From NCBI RefSeq assembly GCF_003130705.1, contig NZ_CP021355.1:920202-984201 (forward strand): a DNA stretch of 64,000 nt, read 5' to 3'. Below the pieces are notes generated by a model that searched no databases, was not told the origin of the DNA, and saw nothing but the letters and a program-made list of their open reading frames with translations. Position numbers and translations under genes: made by a program. This DNA is from Rhodococcus oxybenzonivorans. GTDB lineage: Bacteria; Actinomycetota; Actinomycetes; Mycobacteriales; Mycobacteriaceae. Below, one piece after another: positions 28,843 to 37,832 of the stretch (position 1 is its first letter; each line of letters opens with the position of its first letter).

Positions 28843-29136
28843 CGCGTTTCCACGAGGCGGGCGCTGCCATCCGCCCGACCCGAAGACCCGGTGGAGCCGG
28901 AAGCGTGTGAGGCGCGCCGGCAACCCTGCACTTCCGCCGTCTGCCACCCCCCCCGCGCCAGATCCGGCGCGAACCCTTCGATCCGGTCCTGCCAAGTCCA
29001 AACGGCCGACGCTCTCGCTGCCGCACCGCTTGAAACTGTTGCGAAATAGCCCATCTCGGGAACCGGCGAGCTCGGCGCCGGCGCGCACAAGCACCCTCGG
29101 GCCCGTGCGGGCATCTCGAACTGCGTCGCCGACTTA

Positions 29137-29174
29137 TCTCCCCAACGTGGGGGTGAAATCCCTCCTCAGAGGGG
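29137..29174 (+). promoter_or_regulatory. Conserved activator-type element upstream of the SCP2/dehydrogenase operon
   Basis: TCTCCCCAACGTGGGG is followed by GGGGTGAAATCCCTCCTC (29150-29167) and then a small CCCTCCTCAGAGGGG dyad. The core matches the elements at 12117 and 31199 and lies 69 bp before the ATG. The remaining part of the 28791-29236 gap contains only the terminator at 28813. Confidence 0.6.
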
Positions 29175-29236
29175 TGTGGACACGGAGTGACCGCTGCCAC
29201 ACTTGGTTCATCCAGCACCGGAACCGAAGGGTCGAC

Positions 29237-29650
29237 ATGAGTACATTCGCCAACGCCGACGAGGTCTACACCTATATCGGTGGAATTTTCGACAGAGCCA
29301 CGAAGGAAAAGACCTTCATCGACGCGACCGCGGGGACCGGTCTGGTGATCAAGCTGATCCAGACAGATCCCGACGCGGTGATGATCATCGACTTCCCGGG
29401 ACAGAAGGTCACCACGGGCGATGCGACCGAGGGAATGGCGTCCACGGTGCAGTTGCGGATGTCGTCGGACAACAGCAACAAGTTCTGGCAGGGCAAGCTC
29501 AACTTCACCCTCGCGATGGCACAGCGGAAGGTCAAGCTCGACGGCAAACGCTCGGTGGCGCTCAAGCTTCTCCCGCTCACCGGCGGCCTGTTCGACGTCT
29601 ACAAGCAGCTTCTGAAGGAAAACGGCCGCGAAGACCTCTTGATCGACTGA
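29237..29650 (+). CDS. SCP2 sterol-binding domain protein
   Basis: A stand-alone 137-residue SCP2-fold protein (GLVIKLIQTDPDAVMIIDFP, MRMSSDNSNKFWQGKLNFTL-like core, then VKLDGKRSVALKLLPLTGG). These proteins hold lipids, sterols or acyl-CoA in a hydrophobic tunnel and hand them between enzymes. ATG 29237 follows AAGGG; an upstream open-frame extension has no similarity. It is followed by an acyl-CoA dehydrogenase and sits directly before the mce operon, fitting an intracellular carrier for the imported lipid. Confidence 0.88.
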   Translation: MSTFANADEVYTYIGGIFDRATKEKTFIDATAGTGLVIKLIQTDPDAVMIIDFPGQKVTTGDATEGMASTVQLRMSSDNSNKFWQGKLNFTLAMAQRKVKLDGKRSVALKLLPLTGGLFDVYKQLLKENGREDLLID

Positions 29651-29696
29651 CACCACGCTTGAACAACTCATCAACGACACAGCAATTGGAGTGCAC

Positions 29697-30935
29697 ATGC
29701 TAGAGCAGGACCTGACCGACGAAGAATTCCAGCCCTACTTCGAAAAGGCGGAAGAGCTGTCCAAGTTCTTCCGCGAGATCGGCCCCAAGTACGACGCGGA
29801 AAACACGTTCGCGTACCCGTCCATCAAGGCGTTCAAGGAATCCGGGCTCGGGTCCCTTCCGGTGCCGAAGGCGTTCGGCGGGCCCGGCGGCAACCTGCTG
29901 CAGGCCTCGAAGGTCATCAGCGAGTTGTCCAAGGGCGACTCCGCAATCACGTTGGCCTACAACATGCACTACATCATGGTCGGGATCGCCGGCAACCTGA
30001 TGAGTGAAGAGCAGAACAAGTACTGGCTCGGACGCGTCGCCGACGGCGAGATCATCTTCGGCCCCTTCTCCGAGCAGCGAGCTGGATTCAGCGGCCTCGC
30101 CGACATGAAGGCCATTCCCCAGCCGAACGGCGGATGGAAGCTCTACGGCAAGAAGACGTGGGGAACACTCTGCGAGGCCGCGGACATCATCACCACCAAC
30201 GCGACGATCACCGACGCCGAGGGAAATCTCCCGGAGGACTTCCAGGAGCGGGTCAACGCGGAGAGCTTCTTCATCGGCGACTTCAACCTCGACGAGAACG
30301 GCCAGGGAGACGGCATCCGCATCGAAAAGACTTGGGACGCCCTCGGTATGCATGCCACCGGTACGCAGACCATCCACTTCGATGGCTACTACGTTCCGGA
30401 AGACGGGTTCATCTGTGAGTGGCGCTCCGGCGCGTTCGGCGTCCTCGAGTGGGCGTCACTGATGTTCGCGAGCATCTACCTGGGTATGCAGTACCGCGTG
30501 CTCGAGGAATCTCGCGCCACCCTGTCGAAGAAGACCCTCGGCGCAACCTTCGGTGCCATCGTCGCAGAGGACACCAAGGTCTCCGGCGTCGGCCACATCA
30601 TCGACGGCATCGGCGACATGGCCTCGCGGGTGGAGATCTCGCGCCGAGTCCTCTACCAGACCTGCCAGGAACTTCTCGACGGCAAGGACGACGAATGGCC
30701 GTTGGAGCTCCGCTTCCCGTACATCGGCCTGGCCAAGACCTTCGTCGCCGAGAACGTCATGCACATGACCAGGCACGCCATGAGCATGGTCGGGGGGTCG
30801 TCGTTCCGTAAGGGTGCGATCTTCGAGCGTCTGTACCGCGATTCGGCGGCTTCGATGTTCCAGCCGCTCAACTCCGACCAATCTCGCACGTACATCGGTG
30901 AGTATCTTCTGCAGCCCGAGCAGCTCAACGACTGA
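29697..30935 (+). CDS. Acyl-CoA dehydrogenase
   Basis: A 412-residue FAD acyl-CoA dehydrogenase family member. It has GPFSEQRAGFSGLADMKAIP, WKLYGKKTWGTLCEAADIIT and the C-terminal HMTRHAMSMVGGSSFRKGAI. The consensus IQxxGGxG near the C-terminus reads SMVGGSSF, so it belongs to a divergent branch. ATG 29697 has GGAG 5 nt upstream; a GTG six bases earlier is possible. Cotranscribed with the SCP2 protein, it probably dehydrogenates the carrier-delivered acyl-CoA. It is unlike the dehydrogenase at 19175. Confidence 0.88.
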   Translation: MLEQDLTDEEFQPYFEKAEELSKFFREIGPKYDAENTFAYPSIKAFKESGLGSLPVPKAFGGPGGNLLQASKVISELSKGDSAITLAYNMHYIMVGIAGNLMSEEQNKYWLGRVADGEIIFGPFSEQRAGFSGLADMKAIPQPNGGWKLYGKKTWGTLCEAADIITTNATITDAEGNLPEDFQERVNAESFFIGDFNLDENGQGDGIRIEKTWDALGMHATGTQTIHFDGYYVPEDGFICEWRSGAFGVLEWASLMFASIYLGMQYRVLEESRATLSKKTLGATFGAIVAEDTKVSGVGHIIDGIGDMASRVEISRRVLYQTCQELLDGKDDEWPLELRFPYIGLAKTFVAENVMHMTRHAMSMVGGSSFRKGAIFERLYRDSAASMFQPLNSDQSRTYIGEYLLQPEQLND

Positions 30936-30945
30936 TCGGCTTCCA

Positions 30946-30994
30946 CGAAAGCCCTCCGGTGTCCTGTCCTGAGCAGGACGCCGGAGGGCTTTCG
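30946..30994 (+). terminator. Terminator between the dehydrogenase and the mce operon
   Basis: CGAAAGCCCTCCGG pairs exactly with 30981-30994, enclosing a second stem GTCCTG/CAGGAC. It starts 10 bp after the dehydrogenase stop, isolating the mce promoter region. Confidence 0.85.
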
Positions 30995-31153
30995 CGTATG
31001 CGTCGAGAACCCGTCCGCGCGCGGCGACAGCGGGGGTGACAGGGGCCTGTAGCCGCGCCGTCGGCGGTTGTCTCCTTGCTGCTGGGCGGGTCGGTCGTTC
31101 CCTACGCCGCCACGGGAGGGTAAAAGTACATTGCGGATCACTTTCTCCTCCCC

Positions 31154-31246
31154 TCATCCCCCCTCGGGGGGAACTCTGACGCGCTTTCCTGCCACTTCGG
31201 GGTGAGATTGCTCCCCCAAACGGAGGAAGTGAATCGCAATTTACTT
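31154..31246 (+). promoter_or_regulatory. Regulatory region of the mce operon
   Basis: Three signals lie in order: the dyad CCCCCCTCGGGGGG (31158-31171), the shared element GGGGTGAGATTGCTCCCC (31199-31216) and the palindrome AAGTGAATCGCAATTTACTT (31227-31246). The last matches the site at 27443. They end 131 bp before yrbEA. The layout suggests an activator site next to a repressor operator. The rest of the 30936-31377 gap shows only the terminator at 30946. Confidence 0.65.
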
Positions 31247-31377
31247 GTGTTGTGATCTAGCGTAGCCCTACCATTCAAATGTGATGCGGCGCACAACATA
31301 TCTGGTTGTGGATGGGCCCGAGTAGCCCGATCAGTCGCTCGACACACTTCATTTTCCATTTGACGAGGAGGAAACCG

Positions 31378-32223
31378 GTGACCGGTTCCCCACCGCTCGC
31401 TGTAGATCCGCGTGCACCGGGCCGCGACGACGCGCCTGTCCGCAAGCCCGGGAAGGCTCGGAGCTGGGCCGAATCGGCAGTGCGGCCCCTGGGCGCATTC
31501 TTCGAGATGTGCGCGGCGACATTCCGGGCGCTGTTCCGGCCCCCGTTCCAATGGCGAGAGTTCGTTCTGCAGTCCTGGTTCATCGTTCGTGTCGCGTTGC
31601 TGCCCACCCTGCTGGTCGCGGTGCCGTTCACCGTTCTGGTGGTCTTCACGCTCAACATCCTCCTGGTCGAGTTCGGTGCTGCCGACCTGTCCGGTGCCGG
31701 TGCGGCACTCGGCGCGGTCACCCAGATCGGCCCGCTCGTCACCGTCCTGGTCGTGGCCGGCGCCGGAGCCACCGCGATCTGCGCCGATCTCGGAGCCCGG
31801 ACGATCCGCGAGGAGATCGACGCCATGAAAGTACTGGGAATCGATCCGATCCAGCGTCTGGTGGTCCCGCGCGTGCTCGGCTCCACCCTGGTGGCGCTGC
31901 TGCTGAACGGGCTGGTGATCACGATCGGCATCGTCGGAGGCTTCTTCTTCTCTGTCGTGTTCCAGAACGTCACCCCGGGCGCATACGTGTCGTCTCTGAC
32001 GTTCGTCACCGGTTTGCCGGAGGTCATCATCTCCGAGGTCAAGGCGTGCTTGTTCGGGCTGATCGCGGGTCTGGTGGCGTGCCACCGTGGGCTCACGGTG
32101 AAGGGCGGCCCGAAGAGCGTCGGTGACGCCGTCAACGAGACGGTCGTGTACGCCTTCATGGCTTTGTTCGCGGTGAATGTGATTGTCACCGCCATTGGCG
32201 TGAAATACGGAACGGGGCGATGA
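31378..32223 (+). CDS. yrbEA: YrbE/MlaE-type permease, first subunit of the Mce transporter
   Basis: A 281-residue integral membrane protein of the MlaE family. It has several hydrophobic helices and the conserved ATAICADLGARTIREEIDAM and EEIDAMKVLGIDPIQRLVVP region that contacts the ATPase. With the second YrbE it forms the inner-membrane permease that moves lipid from the Mce tube. GTG 31378 is chosen because GAGGAGGAA precedes it; the open frame upstream covers the promoter. It overlaps yrbEB by 4 bp. Confidence 0.92.
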   Translation: MTGSPPLAVDPRAPGRDDAPVRKPGKARSWAESAVRPLGAFFEMCAATFRALFRPPFQWREFVLQSWFIVRVALLPTLLVAVPFTVLVVFTLNILLVEFGAADLSGAGAALGAVTQIGPLVTVLVVAGAGATAICADLGARTIREEIDAMKVLGIDPIQRLVVPRVLGSTLVALLLNGLVITIGIVGGFFFSVVFQNVTPGAYVSSLTFVTGLPEVIISEVKACLFGLIAGLVACHRGLTVKGGPKSVGDAVNETVVYAFMALFAVNVIVTAIGVKYGTGR

Positions 32224-33074
32224 CCGTGACCAACAGCCTGACCGGAAAACGACGAGCATCGAAGGTCGCAGCGGCACCGCTGCGGTTCCTCGAATCCCTC
32301 GGTGAACAGGCAGTCTTCTTCTGGCGAACCATCCGGTTCACTCCGCACGCCCTGAAGACATACTCGCGCGAAACCCTCCGGCTGATCGCCGAAATCGGCA
32401 TGGGATCCGGGGCCTTGGCGGTGATCGGCGGCACCGTGGCGATCGTGGGATTCATGACCTTCGCCGGCGGAACCCTCGCCGCTATCCAAGGGTTCAACTC
32501 GCTGGGCAACATCGGCGTGGAGGCACTGACCGGGTTCTTCGCAGCGTTCTGCAACGTCCGGATCATGGCGCCCGTGGTCGCCGGTATCGCGCTGGCAGCG
32601 ACCATCGGTGCGGGCGCCACCGCCCAGCTGGGGGCGATGCGGATCAGCGAGGAAATCGACGCACTCGAAGTGACCGGCATCCGGTCGATGTCCTACCTGG
32701 TGTCGACCAGGGCCATCGCCGGCATCGTCGCGATCATCCCGCTGTACTCCATGGCCGTCATCATGTCGTTCCTCGCTGCGCAGGTGACGACCACCGGGAT
32801 CTACGGCCAGTCCGCCGGCGTCTACAACCACTACTTCTTCACCTTCTTGCGGACGAGCGACCTGTTCTGGTCCTTCCTGGAGGCCTTACTGATGGCCACC
32901 GTGGTCATGCTGATCCACTGCTACTACGGCTACAACGCCGCCGGTGGCCCCGCCGGCGTAGGCGAGGCGGTCGGACGGGCCGTACGCACATCACTGATCG
33001 CGGTGGTGATGGTGGTTCTGTTTGCCTCACTTGCCATTTACGGAACATCCGGCAATTTCAACCTGGCCGGTTAG
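32220..33074 (+). CDS. yrbEB: YrbE/MlaE-type permease, second subunit
   Basis: A 284-residue MlaE-family permease (GAGATAQLGAMRISEEIDAL, EVTGIRSMSYLVSTRAIAGI), partner of the preceding protein. Multiple membrane helices follow an N-terminal cytoplasmic helix. The ATG overlaps the yrbEA stop (ATGA), so the subunits are made in equal amount. mceA follows after 15 bp. Confidence 0.92.
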   Translation: MTVTNSLTGKRRASKVAAAPLRFLESLGEQAVFFWRTIRFTPHALKTYSRETLRLIAEIGMGSGALAVIGGTVAIVGFMTFAGGTLAAIQGFNSLGNIGVEALTGFFAAFCNVRIMAPVVAGIALAATIGAGATAQLGAMRISEEIDALEVTGIRSMSYLVSTRAIAGIVAIIPLYSMAVIMSFLAAQVTTTGIYGQSAGVYNHYFFTFLRTSDLFWSFLEALLMATVVMLIHCYYGYNAAGGPAGVGEAVGRAVRTSLIAVVMVVLFASLAIYGTSGNFNLAG

Positions 33075-33089
33075 ACGGGGGACGCGCTG

Positions 33090-34286
33090 ATGGGAACACG
33101 CAACAAATCACACTACAAACAGCCACCGCTGCGGGTCGCCGGCGCCGCGATGCTGGTCGGCGTCATCACGGCCCTGGTGCTGTGCATGCAGACATTCCGC
33201 GGGGCCTTCGAGGAAACCGTTCCGTTGGTCGTCGTCGCCGATAGGTCCGGCCTGGTGATGGAACCCGGGGCCAAGGTCCAACTCAATGGAGTCGAAATCG
33301 GCAGGGTCAAGGAGGTCCAGCAGGTGGCCGGTACCTCGCGACTGAGCCTCGACATCGATTCGGCGCGCTTCGACCTGCTCTCGGCCGACACCACCGCCGA
33401 GATCAAGGCGACGACGGCGTTCGGCGCCAAGTATGTCGCGCTGACCAGCGCAGGGCAGGACAGCAGCCCGCTGGCCGCGGGAAGTGAAGTCCGGTCGGGC
33501 AACGTCACGACGGAGATCAACACCGTCTTCGAGAACTTGACGTCGGTGATGCACCACGTCGACCCGGCGAAGCTGAACTCGGCACTCGGCGCGGTCGCCG
33601 AGGGTCTGCGCGGACGAGGGGAGCAGCTCGGCGACACCATGGTCAAGGCCGATTCCGTCCTCGTTCGACTCAACCCGGCTCTGCCGCAACTTCAGAGCGA
33701 CCTCCGCGACACGTCCACCGTCGTCAATACCTATGCGGATGTCGCGCCGACCCTGATGGACCTGCTGAAATTCGCTTCCACGACGTCGGATTCGGTCGTC
33801 GAGAGAGAGCAACAGCTCGATTCGACGCTGACCGCGGCGGTGAACTTCGGCAACGACGGCGCGGCGCTGACCAATGACCTCGAGCGCGGGCTGGTCGATT
33901 CCATGCGGCTACTGCTGCCGACCACGGGCCTGCTGTCCAAGTACAGCCCCGAGATCACCTGCTTGCTGCAACAATCCGTCGACGCGCGCAATGCGCAGAT
34001 GCACGCGTTCGGTGGCAACACCGGATACTCCGCCGACCTCGACGTCGGGTTCCTTCCCGGCGACGACCCGTATCGCTACCCAGAGAACCTGCCGAAGGTC
34101 GAGGCCTCCGGCGGTCCGGGCGGGCAGCCGGGGTGCTATCCGATGATCACCAAAGACATGTACCCGGCGCCCGTGCTGGTCACCGACACCGGTGCATCGA
34201 TCGCTGATTCGACCAGCCCCCGTCTGGGTTCCCCGTTCTTCGTCGACTATCTGTTCGGGAATATCGTGGGAGGGCCTGCACGCTAA
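33090..34286 (+). CDS. mceA: Mce family protein A
   Basis: A 398-residue protein with one N-terminal membrane anchor (AAMLVGVITALVLCMQTF) and the MCE/MlaD domain (about residues 40-120: GLVMEPGAKVQLNGVEIGRV). A long helical region follows and would extend the hydrophobic conduit across the periplasm. Mce subunits A-F assemble as a heterohexamer. The stop overlaps the next start (TAATG). Which of the several mce families this operon belongs to cannot be read from the sequence alone. Confidence 0.9.
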   Translation: MGTRNKSHYKQPPLRVAGAAMLVGVITALVLCMQTFRGAFEETVPLVVVADRSGLVMEPGAKVQLNGVEIGRVKEVQQVAGTSRLSLDIDSARFDLLSADTTAEIKATTAFGAKYVALTSAGQDSSPLAAGSEVRSGNVTTEINTVFENLTSVMHHVDPAKLNSALGAVAEGLRGRGEQLGDTMVKADSVLVRLNPALPQLQSDLRDTSTVVNTYADVAPTLMDLLKFASTTSDSVVEREQQLDSTLTAAVNFGNDGAALTNDLERGLVDSMRLLLPTTGLLSKYSPEITCLLQQSVDARNAQMHAFGGNTGYSADLDVGFLPGDDPYRYPENLPKVEASGGPGGQPGCYPMITKDMYPAPVLVTDTGASIADSTSPRLGSPFFVDYLFGNIVGGPAR

Positions 34287-35308
34287 TGAAAATCACTGGA
34301 ACCATTGCACGGTTGACCCTTTTCGCGGTGATCATGGTGCTCTTCACCGCCGCGGTCGTCGTGGTCTTCTCGCAAGTGCGATTCGGCAGCGAACGAACCT
34401 ACAAGGCCGCCTTCGCGGACGCATCCGGTTTGAAGTCGGATGAGTTCGTGCGGGTCGCCGGCGTCGAAGTCGGGAAGGTGAAGTCCGTCGAGATCGTCGA
34501 CGAGGCCACCGCCCTGGTCGAATTCTCGCTCACCAAGGCCGTGCCGTTCACCGAATCCACCAAGCTCGCCGTGCGGTACGAGAACCTCATCGGAGCCCAC
34601 TACCTCGAACTGCTCGACAGCCCCGGGTCCAACACCACACAGCCCGAGGACTCGACCATCCCGGCAGATCGCACGATGGCCGCGCTGGATCTCGACGCCC
34701 TGATCAACGGCTTCCGGCCACTGTTCAAAGCACTGGACCCCGACCAGGTCAACAAGCTCTCGACCTCACTGGTGCATGTCCTGCAAGGACAGGGCGGAAC
34801 GGTATCGGACTTCCTGAAACAATCCGGCGAACTGACCTCCGCACTGGCCGACCGGGATCAGCTGATCGGCTCGGTGATCGACAACCTCAACCGGGTCCTC
34901 GGCACGGTCGACGAACACAACAAGCAGTTCGACGAAGGTGTCGACAAACTGCAGCAAGTCATCAGTGGACTCTCCGAGCAGTCCGACCCGATCGGCGATG
35001 CCCTGGTCCGCGTCAACGACGCGTCCGCCTCCGTCGCCGACCTCCTGGTGAACGCCCGCCCGGCGATCAGGAACGACGTCACCGAGATCGGACGAGTCGC
35101 CGGCAACATCAATGCCGACAAGGACTACGTCAACTGGGCGCTCAGCGCACTCCCCGATGCGTACGGCCGCCTCGCCCGACTCGGACTCTACGGCGACTTC
35201 TTCACGTTCTACCTCTGCGATGTCACATTGAAAGTCAATGGCCCTGACGGCAATCCCGCCCTCATCCCGATCATCGGACAGCGGGCAGGAAGGTGTACAG
35301 CACAGTGA
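34286..35308 (+). CDS. mceB: Mce family protein B
   Basis: A 340-residue Mce subunit. A membrane anchor at residues 7-27 (ARLTLFAVIMVLFTAAVVVV) precedes the MCE domain (DASGLKSDEFVRVAGVEVGK) and a helical tail with repeated Gln/Leu/Asn segments typical of the tube-forming helices. Its C-terminus carries paired Cys (YLCDVTL and GRCTAQ). Translation is coupled to mceA by a one-base overlap and to mceC by a GTGA overlap. Confidence 0.9.
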   Translation: MKITGTIARLTLFAVIMVLFTAAVVVVFSQVRFGSERTYKAAFADASGLKSDEFVRVAGVEVGKVKSVEIVDEATALVEFSLTKAVPFTESTKLAVRYENLIGAHYLELLDSPGSNTTQPEDSTIPADRTMAALDLDALINGFRPLFKALDPDQVNKLSTSLVHVLQGQGGTVSDFLKQSGELTSALADRDQLIGSVIDNLNRVLGTVDEHNKQFDEGVDKLQQVISGLSEQSDPIGDALVRVNDASASVADLLVNARPAIRNDVTEIGRVAGNINADKDYVNWALSALPDAYGRLARLGLYGDFFTFYLCDVTLKVNGPDGNPALIPIIGQRAGRCTAQ

Positions 35309-36552
35309 GCCGAACACAGAAATCCAACACCGTACGCACCGGTCTGATCGGCGTCCTGGTGGTCGCGGCCCTGGTGCTGATCTCGGTCAACTTCGACCGC
35401 ATCGCCTCCACACTGAGCTCGTCGGTGACCTACACCGCATACGTCGGTGACACAGGCGGGCTCGAGACTGGCGACAAGGTGTTCCTCTCCGGCGTCCACG
35501 TCGGGGATGTCGAAGACATCGACCTCGACGGCGACAAGGTCCGGATCGCATTCAGCGTGGACGGACCGCGTCTGGGCGAGGCCTCCGAGGTATCGATCAA
35601 GACACTGACCGTGCTCGGACGAAAGTTCCTGCAGGTGACGCCGAAGGGCGACAAGGCGCTCTCACCCGATCAGCCGATCCCGCTCGAGCACACCTCCACC
35701 CCCTATCTCCTGACCGATGCGCTCGGCGACCTGTCCACCACCGTGAGCAACTTGGACACCGACCAGGTCACCAACGCACTGAACACCCTGAGCCAAACTC
35801 TCGATCAGACCGCACCGAACCTCAGTGCCGCGCTCGACGGGGTCTCCCGGCTCTCGGACACCGTGGGCACCCGTGACCAGATGGTCAAGGATCTGTTTCA
35901 CAACGCGGAGTCACTGACCAAGGTCCTCGGCGGACGCAGCCAGCAGATCAACAAGCTGCTCCTCGACAGCAACACCCTCTTCACCGCGCTCGATCAGCGC
36001 CGACAGGCAATCGACACGCTCCTGGTGAACCTGTCCGCCGTCACCGCGCAGGTGGCATCGCTGGTCGATGACAACGAAGCCCAACTCCGACCAGTACTCG
36101 ATCAACTCAACGGTGTGACAGCACTTTTGAACGAACGTAAGGACGATGTGAAGAAGGCGATCCTGCCGGCAAGCCAATACATCACCTCGCTCGGTGAATC
36201 GGTGGCCTCCGGCCCGTTCTTCAAGGCCTACATCATGAATCTACTTCCCGGCCAGTTCCTGCAGCCCTTCATCGACGCCGCCTTCCGGGAGCAAGGCGTC
36301 AACCCCGGCACGCTCAACGGGCAAAACCAGTTCCCGGTGACATGTGGACACAACGCGGCCCCAGGACTGACCCCGCCCGGCCACACCACCCCGCTACCCG
36401 ATCCGAGCACCTGCCCCGTCCAACCCGGCGACCCCGCCGCTCCCGCAGCCGCTCCGGCCCAGCCCGGACCACCCGCACTGCCGGGCCTGCCTGGCCTGCC
36501 GCCACTCCCGCAGCTGCCTGGACTTCCGCCGCTACCCGGACTGGGAGGATGA
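35305..36552 (+). CDS. mceC: Mce family protein C with proline-rich tail
   Basis: A 415-residue Mce subunit: membrane anchor (TGLIGVLVVAALVLISV), MCE domain (GLETGDKVFLSGVHVGDVED), helical region, then a Pro/Leu/Gly-rich tail from about 365 (PGPPALPGLPGLPPLPQLPG). The tail is probably extended and could pass through or bind the cell wall. GTG 35305 overlapping the mceB stop is preferred, with AGGAAGG upstream; GTG 35293 would crowd the ribosome site. Confidence 0.9.
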   Translation: MSRTQKSNTVRTGLIGVLVVAALVLISVNFDRIASTLSSSVTYTAYVGDTGGLETGDKVFLSGVHVGDVEDIDLDGDKVRIAFSVDGPRLGEASEVSIKTLTVLGRKFLQVTPKGDKALSPDQPIPLEHTSTPYLLTDALGDLSTTVSNLDTDQVTNALNTLSQTLDQTAPNLSAALDGVSRLSDTVGTRDQMVKDLFHNAESLTKVLGGRSQQINKLLLDSNTLFTALDQRRQAIDTLLVNLSAVTAQVASLVDDNEAQLRPVLDQLNGVTALLNERKDDVKKAILPASQYITSLGESVASGPFFKAYIMNLLPGQFLQPFIDAAFREQGVNPGTLNGQNQFPVTCGHNAAPGLTPPGHTTPLPDPSTCPVQPGDPAAPAAAPAQPGPPALPGLPGLPPLPQLPGLPPLPGLGG

Positions 36553-36554
36553 GC

Positions 36555-37832
36555 ATGTTCGCGTCTTTGATGACACGCGGATCGACCCGACGGCAAATCA
36601 CCATCCTGACCATCGTCGTCCTCCTCGTGGCCGGAACACTCGGCCTCGCATGGCGCGCGTACGACCGCGTCACAACGAGGTCCGCGGTCGCGTACTTCGA
36701 GAACACCAACGGTCTGTACGTCGGGGACAAGGTCAAGATCCTCGGCGTCGACGTCGGGGTGATCGATTCCATCGATCCGGACGGCGAGCGGATGCGGGTG
36801 GGGTTCCACTACGACGCCGACTACAAGGTCCCTCAGCAGGCCAAGGCGGCGGTACTGTCGCAGAGCCTGATCTCCTCACGTGCGATCCAACTGACACCCG
36901 CGTACACCGGCGGCCCCGAACTGAGTGACGGCGGACAGATCCCGATCGAACGCACCGCTGTGCCAGTGGAATGGGACGACCTTCGGGAACAGCTGCAGCA
37001 CCTCGCCGAATCGATCGGCCCGACCGAGGCCAACAAGGCCGGCTCTCTCGGTGACTTCGTCGACACCGCAGCCGAGTCGTTGGCCGGCAAGGGGGACGAC
37101 ATCAACTCGACACTGACCAAGCTCTCCGATGCCATGTCCACGATGTCGGACGGCCGCGACGATCTCTTCGGCACCGTGCGCAACCTGCAGGCCTTCATGA
37201 CCGCACTCGCCGCCAGCGACGATCAAATCGTCGAGCTGAATCAGAACGTCGCCTCGGTGTCGTCGGTGCTCGATAACTCCGATCAAGAACTGGCGACCGC
37301 ATTGCAGAACATCGATGCGATGACCAGCCGGCTGGGGCAGTTTGTCAAAGACAACCGCGACGGGCTCAGCAAATCGGTGAGCGATCTCGCCACCGTGACA
37401 ACGTCGTTGAACGAGATTCGGCCCGACATCGAGCAACTCTTGCACGTCGGTCCGACGGCGATCCAGAACTTCTACAACATCTATGAACCCGCGCACGGGT
37501 CCTTCACCGGCGCGCTGGCTGTTACCCAGCTCCAGAACCCGGTGCAGTTCATCTGCGGTGCAATCCAGGCGGCGAGTCAGCTGGGTGCGGCCGAGGCGGC
37601 GAAACTGTGTGTCCAACAGCTGGCACCGGTATTGCAGCTCGTGCAGATGAACTACCCACCGGTCGGAATCAACCCGGTGGCCGGCAAACAGGTCAGACCC
37701 GAGCAGATCGACTACAGCGAAGAGTGGCTGCGCGGCACGGTCCCTGCTCCCGCCGCTGTCGAGCCCGTCGGCGCACTTGCGGGGCTGGCAGGGCTACTCG
37801 GAATCCCGGCACCCGCTGGAGGTGGGCGATAA
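36555..37832 (+). CDS. mceD: Mce family protein D
   Basis: A 425-residue Mce subunit with an N-terminal anchor (ITILTIVVLLVAGTLGLAW), the MCE domain (GLYVGDKVKILGVDVGVIDS) and a helical tail ending in an Ala/Gly/Pro-rich segment. ATG 36555 has GGGAGG 6 nt upstream; ATG 36549 overlaps the mceC stop and is an alternative adding two residues. The open frame extending upstream into mceC is not coding. Confidence 0.9.
   Translation: MFASLMTRGSTRRQITILTIVVLLVAGTLGLAWRAYDRVTTRSAVAYFENTNGLYVGDKVKILGVDVGVIDSIDPDGERMRVGFHYDADYKVPQQAKAAVLSQSLISSRAIQLTPAYTGGPELSDGGQIPIERTAVPVEWDDLREQLQHLAESIGPTEANKAGSLGDFVDTAAESLAGKGDDINSTLTKLSDAMSTMSDGRDDLFGTVRNLQAFMTALAASDDQIVELNQNVASVSSVLDNSDQELATALQNIDAMTSRLGQFVKDNRDGLSKSVSDLATVTTSLNEIRPDIEQLLHVGPTAIQNFYNIYEPAHGSFTGALAVTQLQNPVQFICGAIQAASQLGAAEAAKLCVQQLAPVLQLVQMNYPPVGINPVAGKQVRPEQIDYSEEWLRGTVPAPAAVEPVGALAGLAGLLGIPAPAGGGR

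Noticed and set aside
28907..29236. N-terminal extension of the SCP2 protein in the same frame
   Set aside because: The extension runs through the promoter elements and is Pro/Arg-rich; SCP2 similarity begins at ATG 29237, which has its own ribosome site.
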